A stretch of DNA of 64,000 nt. Source: Lachnospiraceae bacterium. GTDB taxonomy: Bacteria; Bacillota; Clostridia; Lachnospirales; Lachnospiraceae. Below are positions 52,674 through 61,868 of the stretch, piece by piece. The DNA lies in assembly GCA_017623295.1 (NCBI GenBank), contig JAGAPK010000016.1, positions 38,962-102,961 on the forward strand. Reading direction: 5' to 3'. The notes under the pieces are model-generated. The model did no database searches, was not told the origin of the DNA, and was given only the letters and a program-made list of their open reading frames with translations. The translations under genes and the position numbers were made by a program. Position 1 is the stretch's first letter. Each line of letters begins with the position of its first letter.

Positions 52674-53594
52674 TTATTTCAGTAATTTCTCAGCCTGCTC
52701 CATGATTTCCTGAATCATTTCCGCACAAGACTGCTCTTTCTTAACAAGACCTGCAATCTGCCCTGCCATCAGGGTTCCGTTAATAACGTCACCTTCTACA
52801 ACTGCTTTACGCAGTGCACCAAGTGTCAGATGCTCCAATTCTTCAAAAGGTGCACCTGCTTTTTCCAGCTTCAGATATTCCCTTGTCATATTGTTACGAA
52901 TCTGACGTACCGGATGTCCATGTGTCATTCCTGTTACTTCAGAATCGATATCTTTTGCTGCAAGAACTTTCTTCTTGTAATTCTCATGTACGATGGATTC
53001 TTTGGCAACAACAAATCTTGTTCCCATCTGAACAGCTTCTGCACCAAGCATCATGGCTGCTGCAAAACCTCTGCCATCTGCAATACCACCGGCTGCAATA
53101 ACCGGAATACTTACTGCATCCACTACCTGCGGAACAAGTGTCATTGTAGTAGCAGCTCCGATATGTCCACCGGATTCTGTACCTTCTGCAACAACTGCAT
53201 CTGCCCCGGCACGTTCCATCATTTTCGCAAGTCCTACGCTGGCAACAACAGGGATTACTTTAATTCCTGCTTCTTTCCACATTGCCATATATTTGCCAGG
53301 ATTACCGGCTCCGGTTGTAACAACCTTAACGCCTTCTTCAACGATAACCTGTGCAATCTGATCTGCTTCCGGGTTCATCAGCATAACATTAACACCAAAA
53401 GGCTTGTCAGTTATTTCTTTTGCCTTCTGAATCTGTTCTCTTACAAAGGATGCCGGTGCGCCGCCTGCACCAATAATACCAAGTCCGCCAGCTTCTGAAA
53501 CAGCAGCTGCAAGATGGTAATCAGCAACCCATGCCATACCGCCTTGAATAATTGGATATTCGATACCCAGAAGTTCTGTAATTTTTGTTTTCAT
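52674..53594 (-). CDS. fabK: Enoyl-ACP reductase II
   Basis: FMN-dependent, NAD(P)H-using enoyl-ACP reductase (306 aa) that finishes each elongation cycle. Visible motifs are EYPIIQGGMAWVADYHLAAAV, GVNVMLMNP, the catalytic His in GTESGGHIGAATTM, IPVIAAGGIADGRG and GAEAVQMGTRFV. This is the FabI-independent, triclosan-resistant class found in streptococci and clostridia. It lies 31 bases after acpP and is followed by the multi-hairpin spacer. Confidence 0.96.
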   Translation of the reverse strand: MKTKITELLGIEYPIIQGGMAWVADYHLAAAVSEAGGLGIIGAGGAPASFVREQIQKAKEITDKPFGVNVMLMNPEADQIAQVIVEEGVKVVTTGAGNPGKYMAMWKEAGIKVIPVVASVGLAKMMERAGADAVVAEGTESGGHIGAATTMTLVPQVVDAVSIPVIAAGGIADGRGFAAAMMLGAEAVQMGTRFVVAKESIVHENYKKKVLAAKDIDSEVTGMTHGHPVRQIRNNMTREYLKLEKAGAPFEELEHLTLGALRKAVVEGDVINGTLMAGQIAGLVKKEQSCAEMIQEIMEQAEKLLK

Positions 53595-53625
53595 ATACTA
53601 CCTATACTTTCTTAACTACACAAAA

Positions 53626-53859
53626 TTAGGCTTCTACACCTTTGTTCTTCATATAATCGATAACAGCACCAACTGTTGTAATCTGCTCTAAATCTTCTGA
53701 AGGAATTTCGATACCATATTCTTCTTCAAAAGCCATAACTAATTCAAATAAGTCTAAAGAATCTGCTCCTAAATCATCTTTGAAGGAAGATTCCTCTGTA
53801 ATTTCAACACCATCTAAGTTTAACTGTTCCTGAATAATTTCTTTAACTCTTTCTAACAT
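53626..53859 (-). CDS. acpP: Acyl carrier protein
   Basis: A 77-residue acidic protein that carries acyl chains on a phosphopantetheine arm attached to Ser34 in the [10 protein letters not shown] motif. ATG 53859 is chosen because AAAGGAG precedes it; an open frame to 53904 would cover the promoter. It is the first gene of the fatty-acid cluster and sits directly behind a strong promoter with a FabT-type box. Confidence 0.97.
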   Translation of the reverse strand: MLERVKEIIQEQLNLDGVEITEESSFKDDLGADSLDLFELVMAFEEEYGIEIPSEDLEQITTVGAVIDYMKNKGVEA

Positions 53860-53889
53860 TTTCTTATCTCCTTTTTTTAATCTCAAAAT

Positions 53890-53933
53890 TAGTTTGACAT
53901 TCAAAGTATATTATTAGATATACTATTTGTCAA
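53890..53933 (-). promoter_or_regulatory. acpP promoter with FabT-type box
   Basis: On the minus strand TTGACA (53928-53933) and TATACT (53905-53910) are exactly 17 bases apart. The palindrome TTTGA-CAT-TCAAA (53893-53905) overlaps the end of the -10 element and the start point, an ideal repressor position. Confidence 0.8.
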
Positions 53934-53966
53934 TCTTATTTTACGGTTTTTAATCGTTTTGTCAAT

Positions 53967-54809
53967 TCACTTCTGCAATAAATATTGATAAATATCTCTT
54001 TTTGCCACTCCTCGGTCCTTTGCAACCTGCTTCATGGCACTTTTTTGATCCATTCCCTCCTTTTCATAATAGGCCATATGTTCTTCGATAGACATTGTCT
54101 GCCACTGCTTTTGTTCTTCTTCTTTTTTCTCCTGATGGCTTTTGCCTTCTATCACCAAAACATATTCTCCGCGAGGTTCTTCTTTCTCATACAATGCAAG
54201 AGCATCTTCCAAAGTCGTTGGCAAAATTGTTTCAAACCTCTTTGTCAACTCTCTGCACAGAGTAATCCTCCGGTTGCCTACTGTTTCATATAATTCTGTT
54301 AAAGTCCGCACAAGGTGATGTGGGGCTTCGTATAAAATCATCGTTCTTGATTCTTCCTTCAAATCCTTAAGTACCGCCGCTTTTTCCTTTTTATCCGAAG
54401 GCAGAAATCCTTCAAAACAAAATCTTCTGGTACTTAACCCGGATAGCGTAAGCGCTGTGATACAGGCTGCTGCCCCCGGCAGAGATGTGACTGTAATACC
54501 TGCCTGTTGACACTTCTGCACCAGAATCTCACCCGGATCAGAAATCGCCGGTGTTCCGGCATCGGTAATCAGCGCAATGTTTTTGCCCTGCATCATCTGC
54601 TCGACAAGGTAGTCCGCTTTTTCTATTTTATTATATTCATGATAGCTCGTCATAGAAGTCTTTACTTCAAAATGATTAAGCAGCTTGATACTGTTTCTTG
54701 TATCTTCTGCCGCAATTATATCAACTTCCCGCAAAGTTTCTATGACACGGGGTGTCATATCCCCCAGATTTCCTATCGGTGTTGCACACAGATATAATGT
54801 TCCTGCCAT
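53967..54809 (-). CDS. rsmI: 16S rRNA (cytidine-1402-2'-O)-methyltransferase
   Basis: Tetrapyrrole-methylase-fold enzyme (280 aa) that methylates the ribose of C1402 in the ribosomal decoding centre. Features are LYLCATPIGNLGDMTPR, AAEDTRNS, LITDAGTPAISDPG and the later FEGFLP and REGTK-like LCRELTKRFE. The C-terminal ~50 residues form a small helix-turn-helix-like tail (KSAMKQVAKDRGVAKRDIYQYLL) typical of RsmI. It closes the gene run that resembles yaaO-yabC of Bacillus. Confidence 0.96.
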   Translation of the reverse strand: MAGTLYLCATPIGNLGDMTPRVIETLREVDIIAAEDTRNSIKLLNHFEVKTSMTSYHEYNKIEKADYLVEQMMQGKNIALITDAGTPAISDPGEILVQKCQQAGITVTSLPGAAACITALTLSGLSTRRFCFEGFLPSDKKEKAAVLKDLKEESRTMILYEAPHHLVRTLTELYETVGNRRITLCRELTKRFETILPTTLEDALALYEKEEPRGEYVLVIEGKSHQEKKEEEQKQWQTMSIEEHMAYYEKEGMDQKSAMKQVAKDRGVAKRDIYQYLLQK

Positions 54810-54820
54810 CTTTTACTCCT

Positions 54821-56083
54821 TTATTCAGTCGCTTCAAGCCGCTCTGTCTCATCTACCGGCGCTTCCGCTTCTTCTCTTGGCTCTGTCCAGTTCGGTATAA
54901 GTGCTCCTTCTGTATAATTCGTTCTGGCATTCCAGAGAATCCATTCTTCATAGCCAGCATCATAGGCTGCCTGAATCTGCGCCCGCACCTCTTCCGGCCC
55001 ATATGAAATATAATCATTTAACCAGACTGCAGTAAAATCCTGTATCCAGACACGGACACCCGCCTGAACTCCGGTCAATTTTCTCTGAGAAGCCATCATA
55101 GCATGATAAACCGTATCATAAGGTGCCTTGTCCGGCACTGCAATACCATAGGCTCCATTCGCATAGTGAGAAGGGTATACCATCGGACATACATAATCCA
55201 GGTTCTCCGCCATTACACGATAATCCTGCCCCACTATTTCTGCATCTGTTTCATTATCTATAATGGTTCCGAATACATCAGCTGACACCGCAACGCCCAA
55301 AGGATGCAAGGTTTCATGAGCAAATTGTGTGAAATCCGCAATAACTTGTTCTTTCGTTTTCGTTTCCGCATCTCGTCCATAATCAATTTCCCCCGCACTG
55401 TTATCCGTTGTGAAACGGATATAATCAAACTGAATCTCATCAAAACCAATTTCTGCTGCTTCGATTCCTATTTCCATCAAATAATCCCAGACTTCATGAT
55501 TGTATGGATTTACCCATGCCTCACCATTTCTGTCACGGAATATTTCTCCATTCTGTGTCTTTAAACTAAGCTCCGGCTTCTTTTCTGCCAGATATGGATC
55601 TTTGAATGCAACAATCCGGGCAATCAGATAAATGTCTTTTTCTTTTAATTTCTGAATTAGCCCCTCCATATCCTGTACATAAGCCATACCCGATTCTATC
55701 TCCAGAACGGTTTCGCTCTGCATTTTGTATGTAATAACGCCCATATCGTTTTTGATATCGATAACCATTGCATTTAATTCGGTTTCGTCCACAAGTGCGA
55801 TTAGTTCGTCCATCTTATCGATTCCGGCAACCGGACCTGTTACATAGATACCTTTTACTTTAATCGGTTCTTTTACCGATTCTACAGCTACTTGCATGTC
55901 TGTAATCCTATCAACTATTTTCTGATTCGCAGATTCAGATTCTTTTATCATAATCGAATCTGCCATAGCCGTTTTGACTGGTTCTTCCTGCCACGTACAA
56001 GCCGTCAGAATACTTATGCAACCTGTCAATAAAATTCCAAGTAAAAAAGCTGTTCTCTTATGTCTAATATCCATAAATGTCAT
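54821..56083 (-). CDS. Putative glycoside hydrolase lipoprotein (DUF4015 family)
   Basis: A 420-residue exported protein. The N-terminus RTAFLLGILLTGCISILTAC holds two possible lipoboxes, so membrane anchoring is likely. Residues ~75-390 form a TIM-barrel of the DUF4015/putative glycosyl hydrolase family, with GIYVTGPVAG, AMVIDIKNDMG, YLIARIVAFKDPYLA, WVNPYNHEVWDYLMEIGIEA, EIQFDYIRF and DYVCPMVYPSHYA. The acidic residues in FDYIRFTTD and DVFG are candidate catalytic sites. Substrate is unknown, perhaps cell wall or capsule. It overlaps trmN6 by 20 bases; ATG 56074 is an alternative start. Confidence 0.82.
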   Translation of the reverse strand: MTFMDIRHKRTAFLLGILLTGCISILTACTWQEEPVKTAMADSIMIKESESANQKIVDRITDMQVAVESVKEPIKVKGIYVTGPVAGIDKMDELIALVDETELNAMVIDIKNDMGVITYKMQSETVLEIESGMAYVQDMEGLIQKLKEKDIYLIARIVAFKDPYLAEKKPELSLKTQNGEIFRDRNGEAWVNPYNHEVWDYLMEIGIEAAEIGFDEIQFDYIRFTTDNSAGEIDYGRDAETKTKEQVIADFTQFAHETLHPLGVAVSADVFGTIIDNETDAEIVGQDYRVMAENLDYVCPMVYPSHYANGAYGIAVPDKAPYDTVYHAMMASQRKLTGVQAGVRVWIQDFTAVWLNDYISYGPEEVRAQIQAAYDAGYEEWILWNARTNYTEGALIPNWTEPREEAEAPVDETERLEATE

Positions 56084-56813
56084 ATATCTCCGGCATATAA
56101 ACGCCTTGTTCTTTGTAAATAATTAAAGGTCTTTCTACGGTCATGCGTGGTTTTCCACCACGATTCGACTCGATTAAAACCATATTCGGCTCTTTATCCA
56201 CAAACGGATACACCATCTGCATGCGCTTCGGTTCCAGCTTATACTGATGTAAAAGCACCATAATTTCTGCCAGACGAAATGGCCTGTGTACCATGAAAAA
56301 ATTTCCGCCCGGTTTTAATAACTTTGCCGCCTGTGAAACAACATCTTCTAACGTACACAAAATTTCATGTCGGGCAATCGCTTTGGCATCCCCCGGATTC
56401 GTCAGTCCATGCTGTCCTATCATATAGGGAGGATTACAGGTAATCACATCAAAAGAAGCAGCGCGAAAAAGGCTGCCTGCTTCTTTAATATCTCCCGTTA
56501 CAATTGAGATTTTCTCTTCTAATCCATTCAGGGACACACTACGTCTTGCCATATCTGCACTTTCTTTCTGAATTTCAAGTCCGGTCAGATGAGCTGCTTT
56601 TGTCTTAGCTTCCATCAGAATCGGAATAATTCCAGTACCGGTACCCATATCAAGCACCAGACTTCCTTCCTTGGCTTTGGCAAAACCGGAAAGCAAAACA
56701 GCATCCATTCCGAAGCAGAATTTCTCCGGATTCTGGATAATCTGATAGCCATTGCGCTGTAAATCATCAACTCTTTCATTCTCTTTCAGCACAACTTTTC
56801 TATCAGCTTCCAT
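56064..56813 (-). CDS. trmN6: tRNA1(Val) (adenine-37-N6)-methyltransferase-like protein
   Basis: A 249-residue AdoMet methyltransferase of the TrmN6/YabB group. The AdoMet loop is VLDMGTGTGIIPILM and the N6-adenine catalytic motif is DVITCNPPYM. The N-terminal QNPEKFCFGMDAVLLSGF is characteristic. It probably modifies a tRNA adenine. It lies 11 bases after ricT, matching the order ricT-yabA-trmN6 in Bacillus, but yabA is missing here. Confidence 0.9.
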   Translation of the reverse strand: MEADRKVVLKENERVDDLQRNGYQIIQNPEKFCFGMDAVLLSGFAKAKEGSLVLDMGTGTGIIPILMEAKTKAAHLTGLEIQKESADMARRSVSLNGLEEKISIVTGDIKEAGSLFRAASFDVITCNPPYMIGQHGLTNPGDAKAIARHEILCTLEDVVSQAAKLLKPGGNFFMVHRPFRLAEIMVLLHQYKLEPKRMQMVYPFVDKEPNMVLIESNRGGKPRMTVERPLIIYKEQGVYMPEIYDIYGY

Positions 56814-56824
56814 TTCCCTACCCT

Positions 56825-57748
56825 TTAATTATCATCCAGTTTGGATTTGTTTCCTTCCTGTTTCTCTTGTTTTTCCAACTTCTCAAGTGCTTTTAACTCT
56901 TCGTCATTCACATCCATTTTATGATTCTTATTGTGTTTTTTCTTGAAACGAAGCTGGTCTACCTTGTATTCCTGAATTTCTTTCTCATCATTTACATCCA
57001 CAATAACCTTAACTATCTGGCGAAGAACATTCACACTCTGTACCTCACCCTTCAGTCCATCTTCTGTGGTTACGAAATCACCAACATTCGGCAATCTTCT
57101 GTTCAAATCTTCATACGTTTCTTCTTCGTGTTTCAGACAACACATCAATCTTCCGCAAACACCGGAAATCTTCGTCGGATTCAAAGATAAATTCTGTTCT
57201 TTCGCCATTTTAATAGATACCGGAACAAATTCAGATAAATGTGTATGGCAACAAAGTGGTCTTCCGCAGATACCAATGCCACCTACTATTTTCGTCTCAT
57301 CACGGACACCAATCTGACGAAGCTCAATTCTTGTCTTAAAAACAGATGCCAGATCTTTAACTAGTTCACGGAAATCAATACGTCCATCTGCTGTAAAATA
57401 AAACAATACTTTATTATTGTCAAAAGTATACTCTGCATCAATCAGTTTCATCTGTAACTCATGTTTTCTGATTTTCTCCAGACATATTTTAAATGCTTCT
57501 TTTTCTTTTTCTTTGTTAGCAGCTTCCTGCTCATCGTCCTTCGGCGTTGCCACACGAAGTACTGCTTTAAGCGGCTGAATTACTTTATCGTCAGTTACTT
57601 CTCTCGGTTCTCCCACTACCGTTCCGTATTCAATACCTCTGGCAGTTTCTACAATAACATGAGCTCCTCTTTTTATATCCAGTTTACCCGGATCAAAATA
57701 ATATATTTTTCCTGCAGTACGGAAACGTACTCCTATTACTCTTATCAT
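56825..57748 (-). CDS. ricT: PSP1 domain protein (RicT/YaaT-like)
   Basis: A 307-residue PSP1 protein related to RicT (YaaT), part of the Bacillus RicAFT complex that influences RNase Y activity, sporulation and competence. The PSP1 core is VRFRTAGKIYYFDPG, VVGEPREV and YFTADGRIDFRELVKDLA. Cysteines in GICGRPLCCHTHLSEF and GVCGRLMCCLKHE match residues linked to iron-sulphur binding in RicT. A Lys/Glu-rich tail follows. It sits next to holB as in Bacillus. Confidence 0.92.
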   Translation of the reverse strand: MIRVIGVRFRTAGKIYYFDPGKLDIKRGAHVIVETARGIEYGTVVGEPREVTDDKVIQPLKAVLRVATPKDDEQEAANKEKEKEAFKICLEKIRKHELQMKLIDAEYTFDNNKVLFYFTADGRIDFRELVKDLASVFKTRIELRQIGVRDETKIVGGIGICGRPLCCHTHLSEFVPVSIKMAKEQNLSLNPTKISGVCGRLMCCLKHEEETYEDLNRRLPNVGDFVTTEDGLKGEVQSVNVLRQIVKVIVDVNDEKEIQEYKVDQLRFKKKHNKNHKMDVNDEELKALEKLEKQEKQEGNKSKLDDN

Positions 57749-57846
57749 AATCTATAAACCTCCATCCCCTTACGGGGTTCTATTCTTTATCCTTGTTTTA
57801 TTCAGTCTTTTATTCTTCCATATTTTTGCACAGGAAAGCTTTCCTG

Positions 57847-58836
57847 CTAGTTTTCCTGAATGGTAAGAAGCAGAAGTTCCATTGTCAAATCAAAGTTAAC
57901 ATTCGCTTCCAGTCGTCTCTTCGCCTGTTGCAATGCTTTGACAATCGTTTCAATTCCTTCATAAGTACTTCTGTCTGCTACTTTACGAATCGCCTGCAAT
58001 TCATCCTTGAAAATCAGACTGTTAGCATCCTTTGTTGCTTTGAATAACAGCACATCACGATACCACACAGACAAAATATCCAGATAATCGCCTACATCAA
58101 ATTTATACTCTGCTATTTTCTTGATTGCTTTCACAATTTCATTGATTTCCATATCATTAATATTTTTTACCAAAGAAATTGCTTCGTCTTTTACCTTCTC
58201 AAATTCCTCACTGGAAGCAAGCAGTTTTGCTTTACCAATGTTTCCTCTTGCAAAAGCAACGCAGATATTTGCCTTATAATCCGGAATCTGTAATTCTTCC
58301 ATCAGATATTTTTTCACTTTGTCATCCGATACCGGTTTCATATTCAGCACAACACACCGGCTTAAGATAGTCGGTAAAAGTGCTTCCACATTAGTTGTCA
58401 GAATCAAAATAACAGCATATTCCGGCGGCTCTTCCAATGTCTTCAGAAGGGCATTCTGCGCCTGCACCGTCATTTTCTCTCCTTCGTTCATAATATAAAC
58501 TTTCCTAGAGCTGCTGTAAGGTTTGATAACAATGTCATTGTTAATCTGACCACGAATGTCTTCAACACCGATTGTATTCGGTTTCTCATGAGAAACAAAA
58601 ATAATATCCGGCTGATTTCCGCTCAGTGCCTGTTTACAGGAATGACACTCCCCGCAAGGCTCCGTTCCCTGTTTCTCACACTGCAAAGCAGTCGCAAAAA
58701 CTTTGGCAATAAATTCCTTGCCGGAGCTTCTCTCGCCATTGATAATATATGCATGTGAAACTTTATTCATGGAAATCGCATTCTGTAAATGCTCTTTTAA
58801 TTGTTCCTGTCCGATAATATCTGTAAATTTTGCCAT
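57847..58836 (-). CDS. holB: DNA polymerase III subunit delta'
   Basis: Clamp-loader AAA+ subunit (329 aa). The Walker A-like GERSSGKEF, the zinc module CEKQGTEPCGECHSCKQA and the sensor region LLKTLEEPPEYAVILILTTN followed by TILSRC are all visible. The role is chromosome replication. It follows yaaR by 13 bases, conserving the yaaR-holB pair. Confidence 0.95.
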   Translation of the reverse strand: MAKFTDIIGQEQLKEHLQNAISMNKVSHAYIINGERSSGKEFIAKVFATALQCEKQGTEPCGECHSCKQALSGNQPDIIFVSHEKPNTIGVEDIRGQINNDIVIKPYSSSRKVYIMNEGEKMTVQAQNALLKTLEEPPEYAVILILTTNVEALLPTILSRCVVLNMKPVSDDKVKKYLMEELQIPDYKANICVAFARGNIGKAKLLASSEEFEKVKDEAISLVKNINDMEINEIVKAIKKIAEYKFDVGDYLDILSVWYRDVLLFKATKDANSLIFKDELQAIRKVADRSTYEGIETIVKALQQAKRRLEANVNFDLTMELLLLTIQEN

Positions 58837-58849
58837 CTATAAACCTCCA

Positions 58850-59290
58850 TTACGTGAAGATATCCAGAAGCAATCCCCGTATCTCCCCGATTTTACTCAA
58901 AATTGCCAAGTTATCTTTTTCATCCTTCACAAGCTCCTGTGCCAGCTCGTCCAGATTCTGATCAATTAAACGAATAATTCCATACACACGATGCCGTCCC
59001 TTTCGATCCAGAAAATTTTCTCTGGAAAAGGAGTGTGAACGATTTACAATTTCATTCAGAAAATCTTTAATCAGCGCCCGATACCGCTTCATATCCTTGA
59101 TGTCACGGTGTTTAGCAAGCTTATCGCCCTGACGGGTAATTTCTTCCATCATCTGCGTTAATGCAACCTGCAAATCCTGTTCCTCTATTCTGCTGACTAA
59201 TGTAAATTTAAAAGAACCATCTGTCGGCTGAACCTGCTGTGTCTGCTCCACCGGCATCGACTGATTAACCTGATTTACTTTAATATCCAC
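58850..59290 (-). CDS. YaaR family protein (DUF327)
   Basis: A 146-residue cytoplasmic protein of the YaaR/DUF327 family, function unknown. The conserved core is [28 protein letters not shown], then [23 protein letters not shown] and [21 protein letters not shown]. It is mostly helical. Its position before holB is the same as in Bacillus subtilis. Confidence 0.9.
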   Translation of the reverse strand: MDIKVNQVNQSMPVEQTQQVQPTDGSFKFTLVSRIEEQDLQVALTQMMEEITRQGDKLAKHRDIKDMKRYRALIKDFLNEIVNRSHSFSRENFLDRKGRHRVYGIIRLIDQNLDELAQELVKDEKDNLAILSKIGEIRGLLLDIFT

Positions 59291-59353
59291 GCGAATCCTC
59301 CCGGCAAAATGCCGCCTGTTCCTTCTGTAAATTTTGCCAAATACTGCATAAAA

Positions 59354-59947
59354 TTATGACGGAAGATTTTGTTTCAAATAATCTACTATTTTGGAAAGGC
59401 AAATCTCCAAATCATCATTATAAAAACTCTGCTCAATCCCTGCCGCCTGCATTTTATCGATAGAAAAATCCTCTGCATCTGCCAGAAAACGTCTGCACAT
59501 CTCCTCATACTTCGGATTATCCTGTGCTTTTTCCCTGTCCAGTGCCCGCTGCAAGCGTACTCCATCATCTAATTCAATCATAACAGGAAGAACCTGTTCC
59601 TTACCATAGAATTTACAGATATGTGCATAAGCTTCCAATGTACCAATTAATACATAAGATTGTGTCTGCAAATCAATCTTCTCATCTGCCACTGTAAAAT
59701 AACGCCACACACCGTAACAAGTATTGTATGCTCTTGACTCAATAATACTTCCGGCACGCAAAAGTTCCTGGTATCCTGCCTCATCTGTAAAATGATATTC
59801 TACCCCATTCTGCTCACCGTCACGAATCGGTCTTGTTGTATACGGTACAATCTTCTGAAGCTGTACTTCTCTCTGCTCCAAAAGCTTTTTAAAAATGGTA
59901 TCTTTCCCTGATGAACTTCTCCCCATCAGACACACTATTTTACCCAT
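59354..59947 (-). CDS. Guanylate kinase-like nucleotide kinase
   Basis: A 197-residue P-loop kinase. KIVCLMGRSSSGKDTIFKKLLE holds the Walker A, and VPYTTRPIRDGEQNGVEYHFTD matches the GMP-binding region of guanylate kinase. It differs from Gmk later on and is a known clostridial variant; in Bacillus the same position is taken by thymidylate kinase. The ATG at 59947 has GGGAG upstream. The nucleotide substrate is uncertain. Confidence 0.85.
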   Translation of the reverse strand: MGKIVCLMGRSSSGKDTIFKKLLEQREVQLQKIVPYTTRPIRDGEQNGVEYHFTDEAGYQELLRAGSIIESRAYNTCYGVWRYFTVADEKIDLQTQSYVLIGTLEAYAHICKFYGKEQVLPVMIELDDGVRLQRALDREKAQDNPKYEEMCRRFLADAEDFSIDKMQAAGIEQSFYNDDLEICLSKIVDYLKQNLPS

Positions 59948-59987
59948 CTTTCTCTCCCTTTTATAATGCCATATTTTCATAGGAATT

Positions 59988-61487
59988 TCAATTTATTCTA
60001 CGACAAACTGTAACAGTTTCTTCTTCAGATATTCCCTGCACATGTAATCCAAGCAGCAGACTTTCCTGAATCTTCCAAATCTCTCTCTCTCCAATCACTT
60101 CACCCGGCACAAGAATCGGTATGCCCGGTGGATATAAATTGATAAAATCTCCTGCAATCTCACCTTTCGCCTGCACAAGCGGAATCTCTATTGCATTTTC
60201 TTCTTCAGCGTACAAAGCAGCGAAAGCCTCTGCAATCGTCATTGCAACAAACGGCGCTTGGGCTTCCCCCAATTTCAAGTTTTCCGGACAATCTTCACAT
60301 TCTCTTGCACCAACTTCTATCCTACCATCTATTTGCAAAAGCGCATCAGCCAATCTCTGCCAGCCTTCTTCTTCATCCATAACTGTCATCATCGCTAATA
60401 CATAACTATCTGCTGCCATCTCCATCTGCAAATGAAATTCATCCCGTAAAATATCATAAAGCTGCTGTCCGTTTATAGAACCCATATTGCCGGAAGCATC
60501 TCTTATATTGGCATTTTTCACCGAAATTACCAATTTTCCAATATCCCATCCGATTAAATGATAGTCTTTTCCACGAATCGTCTCTATATTACCAACCTGA
60601 ATATACCTGCATTGTTTTACTTGTGCCACAAAAGCATCATAATACTTCTGCATTTTTACAAAACATGTGTCTGCATTGTCTTTCATGTAAGAAATACAGG
60701 AGTCCATATTCGCCATAAAAACATAAGACGGACTGCTTGTCTGTAACACACTCAGATAACGACACAACTTTTTCCGATTTACACGTTTACCATTTACATG
60801 CAAAAGTGCTGTCTGGGTCATGGCAGGCAACGTTTTATGCAGACTGTTAATCACTAAATCTGCGCCCTGTCTTACCGCATTTTCCGGCAAATTTGCCGAC
60901 ATCCCAAGATGTGCCCCATGTGCTTCATCTACAATCAAAACTTTACCATAGTTATGCACAGCCTTTGCAATGCCGCGAATATCTGCTACGATGCCCTCAT
61001 AAGTCGGTGATGTAATAACAACTGCCTTACACTCCGGATATTTCTTAAGCGCGTTCTCTACTTCTTCCGGACTAATTGCATCTGCAATTCCATATTCCGA
61101 AATCTCTCCCGGATAAAGATACCGCAACTGTAACTCTTGTAAAAAAGCCGCATGATAAACCGACTTATGACAATTTCTTGCAACTATAATTGTGTCCTTC
61201 TTCTCTGTTACCGACAAAATCGCCGACAGCACCCCACAAGTACTTCCATTTACAAGGAAAAAAGTTTTCTCCGCACCATAGAGCTCTGCTGCTCTTTCCT
61301 GCGCCTGTTTAATGATTCCTTCTGCCTGATGCAGATTATCAAAACCATCAATTTCTGTTATATCTATCTGAAAAATATCAGACCATGCGCCCATCTTCTG
61401 ACTGCGCTTATGCCCAGGCATATGATAAGGATAAAAATCACTCTTACCATAATTTCTAAGTGCCTCTTCTAGTCCAAGCTCCTTCAT
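59988..61487 (-). CDS. Orn/Lys/Arg decarboxylase-family PLP enzyme (YaaO/SpeA-like)
   Basis: A ~500-residue PLP enzyme of the short Orn/Lys/Arg decarboxylase family. NYGKSDFYPYHMPGHKR opens it; the PLP lysine is in NSLHKTLPAMTQTA, with VDEAHGAHLG for the pyridine nitrogen contact. The C-terminal decarboxylase domain contains LYPPGIPILVPGE. It probably makes a polyamine precursor (agmatine, cadaverine or putrescine), but substrate cannot be read from the sequence. ATG 61487 has GGAAG eight bases upstream; 61502 is an alternative. Confidence 0.88.
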   Translation of the reverse strand: MKELGLEEALRNYGKSDFYPYHMPGHKRSQKMGAWSDIFQIDITEIDGFDNLHQAEGIIKQAQERAAELYGAEKTFFLVNGSTCGVLSAILSVTEKKDTIIVARNCHKSVYHAAFLQELQLRYLYPGEISEYGIADAISPEEVENALKKYPECKAVVITSPTYEGIVADIRGIAKAVHNYGKVLIVDEAHGAHLGMSANLPENAVRQGADLVINSLHKTLPAMTQTALLHVNGKRVNRKKLCRYLSVLQTSSPSYVFMANMDSCISYMKDNADTCFVKMQKYYDAFVAQVKQCRYIQVGNIETIRGKDYHLIGWDIGKLVISVKNANIRDASGNMGSINGQQLYDILRDEFHLQMEMAADSYVLAMMTVMDEEEGWQRLADALLQIDGRIEVGARECEDCPENLKLGEAQAPFVAMTIAEAFAALYAEEENAIEIPLVQAKGEIAGDFINLYPPGIPILVPGEVIGEREIWKIQESLLLGLHVQGISEEETVTVCRRIN

Positions 61488-61531
61488 TCCAAATTCTTCC
61501 ATTCTAATCTGTCTATTTTCATAAAATGATA

Positions 61532-61861
61532 TCAAACAAATACCATCTGCACTAACATCATATAGCAAATGGTTCCAATACCGATACTAAGCAAAATATT
61601 TTTCTTCCAGATGTGCAGCCCGGCTACAACCACTACTGAAATCAATTCCGGGAGTCCATGACTTCCTCCCAGCAACGAAACCCCACGCAAACAATATACA
61701 ACCAGAATCGTCATAATCGCCGGCGGCAGTACTTTTCCCAAATACTGTACAAGCTGCGGCACTTCTTTCTTACCACCAAATATCAGAAATGGCAGAGCAC
61801 GTGTCAAAATCGTACAAACAGCTACTACCCCTATAATCGCCAATGAATAACATACTTCCAT
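61532..61861 (-). CDS. azlD: AzlD-like branched-chain amino acid transport protein
   Basis: A 109-residue membrane protein with three or four helices, of the AzlD family, which pairs with AzlC in branched-chain amino acid export. The conserved CTILTRALPFLIFGG and YLGKVLPPAIMTILVVYCL are visible. It starts seven bases after azlC. Confidence 0.9.
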   Translation of the reverse strand: MEVCYSLAIIGVVAVCTILTRALPFLIFGGKKEVPQLVQYLGKVLPPAIMTILVVYCLRGVSLLGGSHGLPELISVVVVAGLHIWKKNILLSIGIGTICYMMLVQMVFV

Positions 61862-61868
61862 CTGTTCT

